This document shows, piece after piece, positions 17,894 to 26,456 of a DNA stretch of 64,000 bases. Position 1 is the first letter of the stretch; each line of letters opens with the position of its first letter. The notes below the pieces were generated by a model that saw nothing but the letters and a program-made list of their open reading frames with translations, was not told the DNA's origin and did no database searches. This stretch comes from Paracoccaceae bacterium (GTDB lineage Bacteria; Pseudomonadota; Alphaproteobacteria; Rhodobacterales; Rhodobacteraceae): contig JACSRN010000080.1 in assembly GCA_014879735.1 (NCBI GenBank), positions 1 through 64,000 of the forward strand. Direction: 5' to 3'. The position numbers were made by a program, and so were the translations under genes.

Positions 17894-18592
17894 CTAGGGA
17901 TGCAGGGGTACCGGCCGGCTTGCGGCCTCTGTCACGATTGCCTGCAACGCGATGTCATGGGGTTGGGGAAAGATCGTGTCCAGGCGCGCCGATTCAAAAC
18001 CGATGCCGATGGCGAACGGCCGCGGCGACAGGGCTGCCAGCGTCCGGTCGAAATAACCACCGCCATAGCCCAGCCGGTAGCCGCCGTCCGTCCAGCCCAC
18101 CAGCGGGGCGAGGGTGATTTCCGGCGTGACCTGCGCCGCATCCGGCGGGGGGACGGGGATGTTCCAATCCCCGCGCACCATCCGGGTGTCCGGCGTCCAG
18201 CGGCGAAACACCAGCGGCGCGGCCTTCACCTCGACCAGCGGCAGCGCGACCAGAACGCCGGCACGGTGCAGATCCGCCATCAGCGGGCGCAGGTCCGGCT
18301 CGCCCTTGATCGGCCAATAGCCCGAGAACACGCGGCCACGCAGATCGCCGAACCTTTGGCGCAAGAGTTCGGCCAGACGCCGGCCGATGGCGCCGCCGGC
18401 GGCCTGCCGCTCTGCAACGCCAAGCGTGTCGCGTTCGGCGCGCAGACGGATGCGTTCAGCCTTGCGCCAGCGGGCGACATCGCGGGCCTGCTGGGGATCG
18501 ACGGCCAGGGGATCGAAATAGCCCGGGTCGACCTCTGCCGCCATGCAGGGCGGCGAGGCATAGCGGCCGGGGACTTCAGGGTCGCTCGTCAC
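17894..18592 (-). CDS. 5-formyltetrahydrofolate cyclo-ligase
   Basis: The 232-residue protein converts 5-formyl-THF to 5,10-methenyl-THF with ATP in the cytoplasm. The family signature is clear near the C-terminus (GWTDGGYRLGYGGGYFDR), and the N-terminal ATP-binding region includes RWRKAERIRLRAERD. I chose GTG 18592 because GGAGG lies six bases upstream and the product begins VTSDPEVPGRYASPPC, matching the start of related rhodobacterial proteins as I recall them. An ATG at 18697 would overlap the neighbouring gene and add an Arg-rich stretch. It converges with the ROK gene. Confidence 0.9.
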   Translation of the reverse strand: MTSDPEVPGRYASPPCMAAEVDPGYFDPLAVDPQQARDVARWRKAERIRLRAERDTLGVAERQAAGGAIGRRLAELLRQRFGDLRGRVFSGYWPIKGEPDLRPLMADLHRAGVLVALPLVEVKAAPLVFRRWTPDTRMVRGDWNIPVPPPDAAQVTPEITLAPLVGWTDGGYRLGYGGGYFDRTLAALSPRPFAIGIGFESARLDTIFPQPHDIALQAIVTEAASRPVPLHP

Positions 18593-18674
18593 CTCCCACC
18601 TCCGACGATGACGGCGGCGACAGGGGGCGTCGCGCGCGGCGCCGGCCGCCGCAGAAATGGCGCCGAACCAGCCA

Positions 18675-19055
18675 TCAACCGGCGGTCCGTTTTTCAAGAG
18701 AATCCGTCAGATACTCCTGTAGGACCACCGCCTGATTGTGTTCCCGGTCATGGGCGGAATAGAGCAGCGTCACAGGCCCGCGGCGGCACCAATCCAGCGC
18801 ATGGGCCACCGCCTCGGGCTCGGCGTCGAGTTCGCTTCGGTAGCGGGTCCGGAATTCCGCCCATCGCACCGGATCGTGGCCAAACCACTTGCGCAGCTCG
18901 TTGCTGGGCGCGATGTCGCGCAGCCAGTCGTCGGGCGCGAGTTCCACCTTCGATATGCCCCGCGGCCAGAGCCGGTCGACCAGAAGCCGCGCCCGGCCCG
19001 GTGTTTGCGGCCGGTCATAGACCCGGGCGATCGCGATGTCGGGTTGGCCCGTCAT
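18675..19055 (-). CDS. DUF488 family protein (YeaO-like)
   Basis: The 126-residue protein matches DUF488: RVYDRPQTPGRARLLVDRLWPRG near the start, then APSNELRKWFGHDP and VTLLYSAHDREHNQAVVL. The conserved Arg, Trp and Asp positions are all present and length is typical. Function is unknown; the family is a small soluble alpha/beta fold often found near stress or heme genes. It lies 78 bases downstream of the hemerythrin gene on the same strand and may be the tail of that operon. Confidence 0.9.
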   Translation of the reverse strand: MTGQPDIAIARVYDRPQTPGRARLLVDRLWPRGISKVELAPDDWLRDIAPSNELRKWFGHDPVRWAEFRTRYRSELDAEPEAVAHALDWCRRGPVTLLYSAHDREHNQAVVLQEYLTDSLEKRTAG

Positions 19056-19133
19056 GCCGTGGCCCCCCCGGCCGGCGAGGCGAGGGCATGATGCCGCGCC
19101 GCTGTCTCATGCCTGGGGCAGCGTGGCAGGGGG

Positions 19134-19622
19134 TCAGGCATGCGGCTGCTCCTCGGTCTCGAAAGCCGGAAAAAGCACATCGTTTTCCAGCCGGATATGT
19201 TCCGCCAGATCGTCGAGAAACTCTGCCAGCCCGCCATATAGCGCCGTCCAGGAACGGCAGGCGCCGGCAGGCAGCGTCAGATCCCGCGTCAAGCGGCGAA
19301 TCTCGGCGACCTCGGTTTCATGATTGTCATGATCGGCCCGCATCACCGCAATGGGATTCTCGATTCCCGGCATCCCGCCGCGCCGCATGGCGGGAAACAG
19401 GATCAACTCCTCTTTCTTCATATGCACTTCCAGATCGCCGATCATCCGGTGCAGCACGCTGGCCAGGCCTTCCGGCACGTCCTCATCGCCGAAATGCACG
19501 CCTTCGACCTTTTCGGCCAGAGCCGCCAGCGCGGGCAGTTGTTCCCGGTGGCGGGCGTGAAAGCGGGTCTCGATATACCGCGTCATTGCGGCGGGGTCGT
19601 CCAAAGGTATGGTGTCGGTCAT
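19134..19622 (-). CDS. Hemerythrin-domain protein, RIC/YtfE-like
   Basis: The 162-residue protein is a four-helix hemerythrin-like domain without the ScdA N-terminal extension. Putative di-iron ligands appear in HMKKEELILFP, DHDNHETE and HIRLENDVLFP, the HxxxE pattern of repair-of-iron-centres proteins. Proteins of this type repair iron-sulfur clusters or handle nitric oxide. GGAGG precedes ATG 19622. It lies 15 bases after the globin gene, in an operon divergent from nsrR, which supports a role under nitrosative stress. Confidence 0.88.
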   Translation of the reverse strand: MTDTIPLDDPAAMTRYIETRFHARHREQLPALAALAEKVEGVHFGDEDVPEGLASVLHRMIGDLEVHMKKEELILFPAMRRGGMPGIENPIAVMRADHDNHETEVAEIRRLTRDLTLPAGACRSWTALYGGLAEFLDDLAEHIRLENDVLFPAFETEEQPHA

Positions 19623-19637
19623 CTGATCCTCCCGGGT

Positions 19638-20096
19638 TCAGCGCAGGGACGGGGCCACCCGTACCCCCACCAGCGCGGCATCCTCCACCGCCATGTGCAG
19701 CGAGCGGGCGATACGCTCCGCACGTTCGATGACATGGGCGGCACCCGCCGGCGGACAGACCTCCTCGGCGGTTTCGCGAAACAGCAGCAGCCAGCGGTCG
19801 AAATGCGCCCAGGTGACGGGCAGCGTGGCATGGGCCGGCATTGGCGCGCCATGATATCGCCCGGTCATCAGCGCGACCGAGGACCAGAAATCGACCATCC
19901 GGTCCAGATGCGGCGCCCAGTCTTTGATGCGCGCATCGAAGATCGGCGCCAGAACCACATCGCTACGGACCCTGGCATAGAAGCGGTGCACCAGATCGTG
20001 CAGGATTTGCGCGTCCAGCCCGGTTTCCGCCATCAGGGCTGCCGTGATTGCGGGGCGGGCCGAGGATATGGAGGCGCGAGGCTGGGCATCAGGCAT
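19638..20096 (-). CDS. Group III truncated hemoglobin
   Basis: The 152-residue protein has the group III truncated-globin pattern: LVHRFYARVRSDVVLAPIF, WAPHLDRMVDFWSSVALMTGRY, and the proximal-histidine stretch PAHATLPVTWAHFDRW with His89 as the likely heme ligand. Such globins bind oxygen or NO and often take part in NO detoxification. ATG 20096 is used rather than 20165, since the longer form would run through the putative NsrR operator. It heads an operon with the hemerythrin protein. Confidence 0.9.
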   Translation of the reverse strand: MPDAQPRASISSARPAITAALMAETGLDAQILHDLVHRFYARVRSDVVLAPIFDARIKDWAPHLDRMVDFWSSVALMTGRYHGAPMPAHATLPVTWAHFDRWLLLFRETAEEVCPPAGAAHVIERAERIARSLHMAVEDAALVGVRVAPSLR

Positions 20097-20140
20097 GGCG
20101 AGAGATCCGGTTTTTCTTGCAATCCTGTCTAGCCCTGTTA

Positions 20141-20161
20141 ATTGGTATTGTAAATACTCAT
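20141..20161. promoter_or_regulatory. Candidate NsrR operator
   Basis: GTATT (20145-20149) and AATAC (20153-20157) form a perfect 5-3-5 inverted repeat, with outer AT/AT pairs extending the symmetry to 21 bp. It lies in the AT-rich gap between the globin and nsrR genes, 22 bases before the nsrR start, where autoregulation would be expected. Assignment to NsrR is by position. Confidence 0.6.
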
Positions 20162-20182
20162 TCAAGCCGGATCGCCGCTGCC

Positions 20183-20608
20183 ATGCGTCTTACCTCCTTC
20201 ACCGATTACGGATTTCGGATGCTCATGCGCATGGCCGGCGCTGCCGACCGGGGGTTTTCCACCGCCGAACTGGCCGAGGAATTCGGCCTGTCACGCCATC
20301 ACCTGTCCAAGATCATCCAGAAACTGGCGCAGGCGGGCTATGTCACCACCCGACGGGGCGGTGGCGGCGGGGCAATGCTGGCCCGGCCCGCCGCAGAGAT
20401 CCGCCTTGGCGCCGTCATGCGCCTGCTGGAAGACGGGCAGCCGCTGGTCGAATGTTTCGCCGCCGGGGGCAGCGACTGCACCATCGATGGGCACTGCCGG
20501 CTGAAGACCCGGCTGCGGTCGGCGGAGGCGGCCTTTCTGGCCGATCTGGACCGCTCGACACTGGCCGATATCGCCTTGCGGCCGGGGACACTGGACCAGG
20601 GGTTCTGA
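20183..20608 (+). CDS. nsrR: Rrf2-family NO-sensing repressor NsrR
   Basis: The 141-residue protein is an Rrf2 winged-helix regulator with HTH FSTAELAEEFGLSRHHLSKIIQKL. Cys91, Cys99 and Cys105 (ECFAAGGSDCTIDGHC) match the three cluster-binding cysteines of NsrR, and Asp8 (TDYG) matches the fourth ligand known in Streptomyces NsrR. It should bind a [4Fe-4S] cluster that reacts with NO and releases DNA. ATG 20183 gives the usual MRLTSFTDYG start. The divergent globin-hemerythrin operon is its likely target. RirA or IscR are less likely given the cysteine spacing and the neighbours. Confidence 0.9.
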   Translation: MRLTSFTDYGFRMLMRMAGAADRGFSTAELAEEFGLSRHHLSKIIQKLAQAGYVTTRRGGGGGAMLARPAAEIRLGAVMRLLEDGQPLVECFAAGGSDCTIDGHCRLKTRLRSAEAAFLADLDRSTLADIALRPGTLDQGF

Positions 20609-20844
20609 AGGCCGCGGGCGCCCAGCCATGTGCCCGCCCCCGCTGGCAACGGGCAAGCGGCGGCGGCGGCCTCGATCAGACCGGCTCGACGCAACGCCAA
20701 TGCGCGGATGCGGTTGTACCACACCCGTGGCGGGGCCGTTGCGGCGATGGCAATCAGCCAGGCAAAGATGGCGCATTCCACCACGGTAGCGGCCGCCACC
20801 GGCAATTGCCGCCGCGCAACCCGATGGGCGTCATCCTCTCGCCG

Positions 20845-21216
20845 TCATCCCCCCGTCTCGGTACAATGGCGGCGAAAGGCGCGTTTCAGCAAGTCCAGTT
20901 CGGCGCGCAACAGGTCGATCTCGGCACGCAGATCGTCCTCCAGTGCGGCGCCGGTGATGATGCTGAAATGCGCCAGCGTCTCGCCGCCCATCCGGATCAG
21001 GAAGGTCTGCACCCCCTCCGAAAGCAGGTCGGCCGGGATCGGCACCCGGACCGCATGTTCATTCGTGCCCCCCGGAACGGGGCGCACCTCGGCCGGGCCC
21101 AGCGTCTGGCCGCCCAGCACCACCTCCAGCACGGGGGAGAGGCCGGCATCGGTCAGGACGCCTTCCCAGATCCCCGCCCGGATCCGCGTCTCGGTCAGCC
21201 TTGCACCCTGGGTCAT
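20845..21216 (-). CDS. Conserved hypothetical protein, 123 residues
   Basis: The protein begins MTQGARLTETRIRAGIWEG and has a beta-rich middle (VLEVVLGGQTLGPAEV, HAVRVPIPADLLSEG) followed by a C-terminal amphipathic helix (DDLRAEIDLLRAELDLLKRAF) that could form a short coiled coil. GGAGG lies six bases before ATG 21216. It follows the DUF6478-like gene by 11 bases, so both are cotranscribed. I do not recognise a named family. No signal peptide or membrane segment is visible. Confidence 0.75.
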   Translation of the reverse strand: MTQGARLTETRIRAGIWEGVLTDAGLSPVLEVVLGGQTLGPAEVRPVPGGTNEHAVRVPIPADLLSEGVQTFLIRMGGETLAHFSIITGAALEDDLRAEIDLLRAELDLLKRAFRRHCTETGG

Positions 21217-21227
21217 CCCTGCCTCCG

Positions 21228-22001
21228 TCAGATCTCGGCACGCGGACGGCGGCTGACCGTCACGTCGCGCAGGATGACCTGGTTCATCTCTGGCCCCTCG
21301 AAGATCAGATCGATCCACAATTTCTCGATCCGCTTCTCATTCACCCGCGTGTAGGCCAGATCGAATTCGACCATCACCTCCTCTGCGCGCAAAGGCAGGT
21401 CGCGCACGATCTGCTCCACGTTCGGCCCATGCTTGACGTTCAGCCGGGCCAGAATGTCGAGCGGTCGCTCCACCTCGACCACGGCATCGAGCCGGATCAG
21501 ATGCCGCAGATCCAGGCCCCGCGCCGCCTCGTCCGGCAGGTCGAGCACCAGCGACAGGAAGCTGCCGTCAAAGCGGAACACATCGACGCGAAAGCCGAAA
21601 GGGGCGATATCCTCGACCCGGGTGTTGCGGATCTGGCGGATCGAAAGTTCGGACCGGCGGCAATCGTGAAACAGCGTTGCGCCGTCGCAGACCGGCGTCT
21701 TGCCCGGGACCGATGCCTGGCCGGGCACCGGGATCGGGCCGGTCCACAGATCCGGGCGCCAGATCCAGTCGGTCCCGATCGGGCGGCGCAGCGCTGCGGC
21801 ACCGATCGCTGGCAGGGCAAGGCGATTGTCGGCCCGATGCAGCACACGGTCAACCTCGCGCCGAAGATCACGGGCACGGCCCCGCAGGATGCGCAGGTCG
21901 GACAGCGAAAACTGCGGTGTCGCGGCCGCCAGCGCCGCCCAGCGCGCCAGCGTCCGGCGGAAGACCAGCCGGTCGAACAGCCTTTCGATCCGACGCACCA
22001 T
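21228..22001 (-). CDS. Conserved hypothetical protein, DUF6478-like
   Basis: The 257-residue soluble protein starts MVRRIERLFDRLVFRRTLARW with a basic helix and has a beta-rich second half (FGFRVDVFRFDGSFLSLVLDLP, DLRHLIRLDAVVEVERP, VEFDLAYTRVNEKRIEKLWIDLI). From memory this matches DUF6478, a family largely limited to Rhodobacterales. Function is unknown. It is the first gene of a two-gene unit with the 123-residue protein at 20845-21216. The central motif DWIWRPDLWTGP looks conserved. Confidence 0.75.
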   Translation of the reverse strand: MVRRIERLFDRLVFRRTLARWAALAAATPQFSLSDLRILRGRARDLRREVDRVLHRADNRLALPAIGAAALRRPIGTDWIWRPDLWTGPIPVPGQASVPGKTPVCDGATLFHDCRRSELSIRQIRNTRVEDIAPFGFRVDVFRFDGSFLSLVLDLPDEAARGLDLRHLIRLDAVVEVERPLDILARLNVKHGPNVEQIVRDLPLRAEEVMVEFDLAYTRVNEKRIEKLWIDLIFEGPEMNQVILRDVTVSRRPRAEI

Positions 22002-22108
22002 CTGCCGCCCCGTCCACCCCTGACAACCGTTTCCCAGTGCGAAACGATTCCCTTATGACGGAGAAATCGTCGCCTTGCCAACAGGATATGCCGCAGCCGT
22101 AAACAAAT

Positions 22109-22696
22109 TCATTCCGATGTGGCGGGATTTGCCTGCCGCATCGCCGCCATCGCCAGATCGACAATCCGGCGCCCCTGTGCGGGGTCGTCGGCACGAACCG
22201 AGATCGTCACAAGCCGCCCCCGCAGCCCGAAAATGACCCGCCAGTAATCACCCACGGCCCGGTCCACCACCCGCAGGACGAGCGCGCCGTCAACCACCGA
22301 GGTCTGCTGCACCCGGACCGAACCTGCCTTGCCATCCCGCGCCAGCGCCGCCCGGCCAGCAGGGGAGCGGAAATAGTCCGACAGCGCCTTCGCGCCGGAC
22401 TGCAGCACGGCGGAAGACCCCGGCTCGCCCACGGACAGGGTGATCAGCGCCGGCACCGCCGCCGTATCGCCGCTGCAGCGACCCATCAGGACAACCGCGC
22501 CGCCGCCCTGCGCTGCACTGGCCCCCTGGTCGACACAATAGCCCGCCGGAGGCTGGGCGATCATGTCGCCCTGAAACAGCGCCACCCGGCTGGAACCACC
22601 ACCGCCCGGCGAGACGCATCCCGCCACCAGCACCGCCAGCGCGAAAGCCGCGCGCCCGAGCGCACCCCTGAACAAGATTGCCGCCACCGCATCCAC
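22109..22696 (-). CDS. Putative lipoprotein, unknown function
   Basis: The 195-residue product starts at GTG 22696 and has a lipoprotein signal: a hydrophobic stretch ending LVAGC, with Cys27 as the lipid anchor, then a glycine/serine linker. The body (RVALFQGDMIAQPPAGYCVD, DYWRVIFGLRGRLVTISVRADDP) suggests a small beta-sandwich with one probable disulfide. It lies upstream of and divergent from pheT. I do not recognise the family, and a start a few codons later is possible. Confidence 0.7.
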   Translation of the reverse strand: MDAVAAILFRGALGRAAFALAVLVAGCVSPGGGGSSRVALFQGDMIAQPPAGYCVDQGASAAQGGGAVVLMGRCSGDTAAVPALITLSVGEPGSSAVLQSGAKALSDYFRSPAGRAALARDGKAGSVRVQQTSVVDGALVLRVVDRAVGDYWRVIFGLRGRLVTISVRADDPAQGRRIVDLAMAAMRQANPATSE

Positions 22697-22829
22697 GCCC
22701 CGTTTGGCCCCGTGCCGCCGGGATAGCGCCCGGCCGCGCCGCGGGCAAGATCGCGGATGCCCTGCCGCCCTTTCCCTCGGCGCCCCTTTGCGCTAATGCC
22801 GGGCCATTCCCAATCCGGCGGGCCCTGCG

Positions 22830-25253
22830 ATGAAATTCACCCTTTCCTGGCTGCACGATCATCTCGACACCTCGGCGACCGTCGCCGAGATTTCCGAGAC
22901 GCTGACCGACCTTGGGCTGGAGGTCGAGCGGGTCGAGGATCCGGCCGCCGCATTGTCGGCCTTCCGCATCTGCCGGGTGATCGAGGCGGTGCAGCACCCC
23001 AATGCCGACCGGCTGCGCGTCTGCCGCGTGGCAACCTGGCCCGATGGCCCGGAAACCGGCATGGTGGAGGTGCAGGTCGTCTGCGGCGCGCCGAATGCCC
23101 GCACCGGCCTGATCGGCGTTTTTGCCCCGCCCGGCACCCATGTCCCGGGCACCGGCGTCGATCTGAAGCCGGGTGTCATCCGTGGCGTGGAATCGAACGG
23201 CATGCTGTGTTCGGAACGCGAACTGATGCTGTCGGACAACCACGACGGTATCATCGAACTGCCCGAGGACGCACCGATGGGGGTACGGTTCGTCGATTAT
23301 CGCGGGCTGAACGATCCGGTGTTCGAGGTCAAGGTGACGCCGAACCGCCCCGATGCGCTGGGAATCCGCGGTATTGCCCGCGATCTGGCCGCGCGCGGCC
23401 TCGGCCGGCTGAAACCGCTGGAAATCGTGCCGGTGCAGGGCAGCTTTGACAGCCCGGTGGGCGTGCGGATCGCACCCTCGCTGAAGGCGAAGGGCTGCCC
23501 GCATTTTGCCGGCCGGGTCATCCGTGGCGTGAGGAACGGCCCCTCGCCCGACTGGCTGCAGAACCGGCTGAAGGCCATCGGCCTTCGCCCGATCTCTGCG
23601 CTGGTCGACATCACCAACTTCTTCACCATCGGCCTGAACCGGCCGCTGCATGTGTTCGACGTGGCAAAGGTCAGGGGCGGGATGCTGCAGATCCACCCCG
23701 CCGAGGGCGGCGAGGACCTGCTGGCGCTGGATGGGCGGACCTACAGGCTGGCGGCGGATCAGATGCTGATTTCCGACGGCGAAGGCACGCCGGAGTCGCT
23801 GGCCGGCATCATGGGCGGCGAGGCTTCGGGCTGCACTGCAGAGACGACCGAGGTCTTTCTCGAATCCGCCTATTGGGACCCGATCACCGTCGCTGCCACG
23901 GGGCGAGCGCTGAAGATCAATTCCGATGCCCGCTATCGCTTTGAGCGCGGGGTCGATCCGGCCTTCACCGTTCCGGGGCTGGAGCTGGCCACCCGGATGG
24001 TGCTGGATCTCTGCGGCGGCGAGGCGAGCCATGTCGTGCAGGACGGCGCGCCCCTCGACACCACGCGGGCCTACCGGCTGGACCCCGCCCGGGTGATCAG
24101 CCTGGTCGGCATGGACATTCCCGAGGGCGAACAGATCCGCACGCTGACCGCGCTTGGCTTCACCATGGACGGGCTGATGGCGACCCCGCCCAGCTGGCGC
24201 CCCGATGTGCTGGGCGAGGCCGACCTGATCGAGGAAGTCGCCCGGATCGCCAGTCTTGCCCGGCTGAAGGGCGCCGCGATGAAGCGCGGCCAGCCCGGCG
24301 TGCCCAAACCGATCCTGACGCCCCTGCAGGTGCGCGAAAAGGCAGCGCGGCGAACGATTGCCGCGCTCGGCTACAACGAATGTGTCACCTACAGCTTCAT
24401 CGATGCCAGGGCGGCGATGCTGTTTGGCGGCGGAACCGAGGCAGTGCGGGTGGAAAACCCGATCTCGTCCGAGATGTCGCATCTGCGCCCGGATCTGTTG
24501 CCCGGCCTGCTGTCGGCAGCCGCCCGCAATCAGGCGCGCGGCTTCATGGATCTGGCGCTGTTCGAGGTCGGCCCCGCCTTCCAGGGCGGTGAACCCGGCG
24601 ACCAGCATCTGCAGGCGACCGGCCTTCTGATCGGTGCCAGCGCCCCGCGCGATCCCTATGGCAGCCGGCGGCCGGTCGACGTCTTCGACGCCAAGGCCGA
24701 TGCCGAGGCTGTCCTGGCCGCCCTTGGCGCCCCGGCACGGACACAGATCGGCCGCAAGGTGCCGGGCTGGTGGCATCCCGGCCGCGCCGGTGTGATCGGG
24801 CTTGGCCCGAACACGCTGGCCACCTTCGGCGAGGTGCATCCGCGCATTCTGGCGGCGATGGGCGTGAAGGGGCCGGCGGTCGCCTTCAGCGTTCTGGTGG
24901 CCAATGTGCCCCTGCCCAAGGCAAAATCGCCTGTCCGCCCGGCGCTGACGATCAGCGACCTGCAGGCGGTGGACCGCGATTTCGCCTTTGTGGTGGATGC
25001 CCGCGTCGAGGCGATCAGCGCGGTGAATGCGGCGCAGGGCGCCGACAACGCGCTGATCGAAAGCGTGCGCGTCTTCGACCAGTTTGCCGGCGAAAAGGCC
25101 GAGGCGCAGATGGGCGCGGGCAAGAAGTCCATAGCGCTGACCGTGCGGCTGCAGCCTGTCGCAACCACGCTGACCGAAGCGGAGATCGAAGCCGTCTCGA
25201 AAAAGATCATCGAGAAGGTGACGAAAGCCACCGGCGGAACGCTGCGGGGATAG
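22830..25253 (+). CDS. pheT: Phenylalanine--tRNA ligase beta subunit
   Basis: The 807-residue protein has the full bacterial PheT architecture: start MKFTLSWLHDHLDT, a tRNA-binding OB domain (about 40-150, NADRLRVCRV), B3/B4 editing domain (DITNFFTIGLNRPLHVFD), B5, the catalytic-like core (RYRFERGVDPAF, NEC VTYSFID region), and a C-terminal anticodon-binding ferredoxin-like domain (DFAFVVDARV, VRVFDQFAGE). Length is normal. It pairs with PheS to charge tRNA-Phe. pheS is not in the window; separation of pheS and pheT by other genes is common in related bacteria. Confidence 0.98.
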   Translation: MKFTLSWLHDHLDTSATVAEISETLTDLGLEVERVEDPAAALSAFRICRVIEAVQHPNADRLRVCRVATWPDGPETGMVEVQVVCGAPNARTGLIGVFAPPGTHVPGTGVDLKPGVIRGVESNGMLCSERELMLSDNHDGIIELPEDAPMGVRFVDYRGLNDPVFEVKVTPNRPDALGIRGIARDLAARGLGRLKPLEIVPVQGSFDSPVGVRIAPSLKAKGCPHFAGRVIRGVRNGPSPDWLQNRLKAIGLRPISALVDITNFFTIGLNRPLHVFDVAKVRGGMLQIHPAEGGEDLLALDGRTYRLAADQMLISDGEGTPESLAGIMGGEASGCTAETTEVFLESAYWDPITVAATGRALKINSDARYRFERGVDPAFTVPGLELATRMVLDLCGGEASHVVQDGAPLDTTRAYRLDPARVISLVGMDIPEGEQIRTLTALGFTMDGLMATPPSWRPDVLGEADLIEEVARIASLARLKGAAMKRGQPGVPKPILTPLQVREKAARRTIAALGYNECVTYSFIDARAAMLFGGGTEAVRVENPISSEMSHLRPDLLPGLLSAAARNQARGFMDLALFEVGPAFQGGEPGDQHLQATGLLIGASAPRDPYGSRRPVDVFDAKADAEAVLAALGAPARTQIGRKVPGWWHPGRAGVIGLGPNTLATFGEVHPRILAAMGVKGPAVAFSVLVANVPLPKAKSPVRPALTISDLQAVDRDFAFVVDARVEAISAVNAAQGADNALIESVRVFDQFAGEKAEAQMGAGKKSIALTVRLQPVATTLTEAEIEAVSKKIIEKVTKATGGTLRG

Positions 25254-25275
25254 ACGGCAGCCTTCGGGAACCGAA

Positions 25276-25308
25276 CTCACCCCCGTTGCGATAAAACCGC
25301 GGGGTGAG
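25276..25308 (+). terminator. Hairpin downstream of pheT
   Basis: CTCACCCC (25276-25283) pairs perfectly with GGGGTGAG (25301-25308) across a 17-base loop, 23 bases after the pheT stop. No U-tract follows, so intrinsic termination is uncertain. The remaining gap to 25508 shows nothing else I can support. Confidence 0.4.
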
Positions 25309-25508
25309 GCGGCGCTTGGCCTGGGGTTTTCGGGATATCACACCGATACCAGACCGGGGGCCCCAGACAGGGCAGCGGGATCACCCGGTCATGCGACGGG
25401 CTTCCCCGCCCTCCACCGCAGACCAACGGCGGATCAGCAGCCCGCGGCCAGAGGATGCAGGATCACGATCGCCGGTCCGATCAGCGATCATGTACCTTCG
25501 GCTGAAGG

Positions 25509-26174
25509 CTATTTGCGCGGCTTGCCGCGCCAGGTGTCCAGCCAGCGGGTAAAGCGGCCCCAGACCCCGCGTGCGCCGGCGGCGGCGGCATCCGCCTCGG
25601 CGTCGATCCGGTCGATGGCCGGATCGACCATCCGTTCGCGGAACTGCAGCCACATCATCCGCGCCATCACCAGAACGAACAGCAGGAACGCGATGATGAT
25701 GATGTTCAGCCAGGGGATCAGCGTCACATCCGGCCCCGAGACCGGCGTGACCTTGACCGCATTGGGATAGATCGAGATCATGGCGATCCGCCAGCCGTAA
25801 TGGGTGATCGCCACCCATTGCGGATTGGCCTTGTCCGACTTGTAGTTCGTCGCCTCGGCCTGCAGCGTGCTGGAATCCCACTTGAAATAGGGCGGCCACA
25901 GCCAGCCGGTATCCTCGTTGCGGTAGACCATCACCGTCTTGCCATCAGGAAACACCGCGTCGATGAAGCGGATGTCGCGCTGGGTCGATGTGGTTTCAGA
26001 GCCGGTGCCGGAATCCTCGATCGCGTAGAACATCCAGTTCGACCCGATCGGCATCAGCTTGTTGTAGGTGTTGATGATCTGCACCACGTCGCGCTGTGGC
26101 AGCGTGTAATGCAGGAAAAGCCCGACGATCACGATCAGGATGATCCGCAGCGCCCATTTGATCTTCGTCCACAT
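25509..26174 (-). CDS. DUF1523 family membrane protein
   Basis: The 221-residue protein has an N-terminal membrane anchor (about 7-25, ALRIILIVIVGLFLHYTL), a domain of about 125 residues likely outside the cytoplasm (RDVVQIINTYNKLMP, DTGWLWPPYFKWDSSTLQAEA), a second segment (about 152-174, IPWLNIIIIAFLLFVLVMARMM) and a charged cytoplasmic tail with an Ala-rich linker. This fits DUF1523, known mainly from Rhodobacterales and of unknown function. It is the last gene of the AAA-ATPase operon, 12 bases after the small membrane-protein gene. Confidence 0.85.
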   Translation of the reverse strand: MWTKIKWALRIILIVIVGLFLHYTLPQRDVVQIINTYNKLMPIGSNWMFYAIEDSGTGSETTSTQRDIRFIDAVFPDGKTVMVYRNEDTGWLWPPYFKWDSSTLQAEATNYKSDKANPQWVAITHYGWRIAMISIYPNAVKVTPVSGPDVTLIPWLNIIIIAFLLFVLVMARMMWLQFRERMVDPAIDRIDAEADAAAAGARGVWGRFTRWLDTWRGKPRK

Positions 26175-26186
26175 CTGCGGCGACCC

Positions 26187-26456
26187 CTACCAGTTCACGA
26201 AATAGACCGTGGCGAAGAAGAACGCCATCGGCAGGATGTAGATAAGCCAGAGCAGGCGCCGTTTCAGCCCTTTTTCATAGGCGCGCATCCCCTCGTCGAT
26301 CCAGGCGTCGCGATCGCCGATCATCGCTTCGGCAACCCAGCGTTTTTCCAGCTTCTCGCGCCGAACCGAGCGCGAATAGGTGGCGGCAAGCCAATAGGCA
26401 ATCGTCAGCACGATCAGTGCAAAGACTGCAAGACGCAGCCAGCCAGCCACGATCAT
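26187..26456 (-). CDS. Small two-helix membrane protein
   Basis: The 89-residue protein has hydrophobic segments at about 5-25 (LRLAVFALIVLTIAYWLAA) and 67-86 (LLWLIYILPMAFFFATVYF) around a charged cytoplasmic-looking loop with KLEKRWVAEAMIGDRDAW. Its ATG overlaps the stop of the preceding gene by four bases, which supports it as real. I do not recognise the family. Together with the DUF1523 protein it gives the operon a membrane platform. Confidence 0.8.
   Translation of the reverse strand: MIVAGWLRLAVFALIVLTIAYWLAATYSRSVRREKLEKRWVAEAMIGDRDAWIDEGMRAYEKGLKRRLLWLIYILPMAFFFATVYFVNW

Noticed and set aside
22290-25280. Minus-strand open frame of 996 codons
   Set aside because: It is antisense to pheT, and only its last part coincides with the lipoprotein region in another frame.
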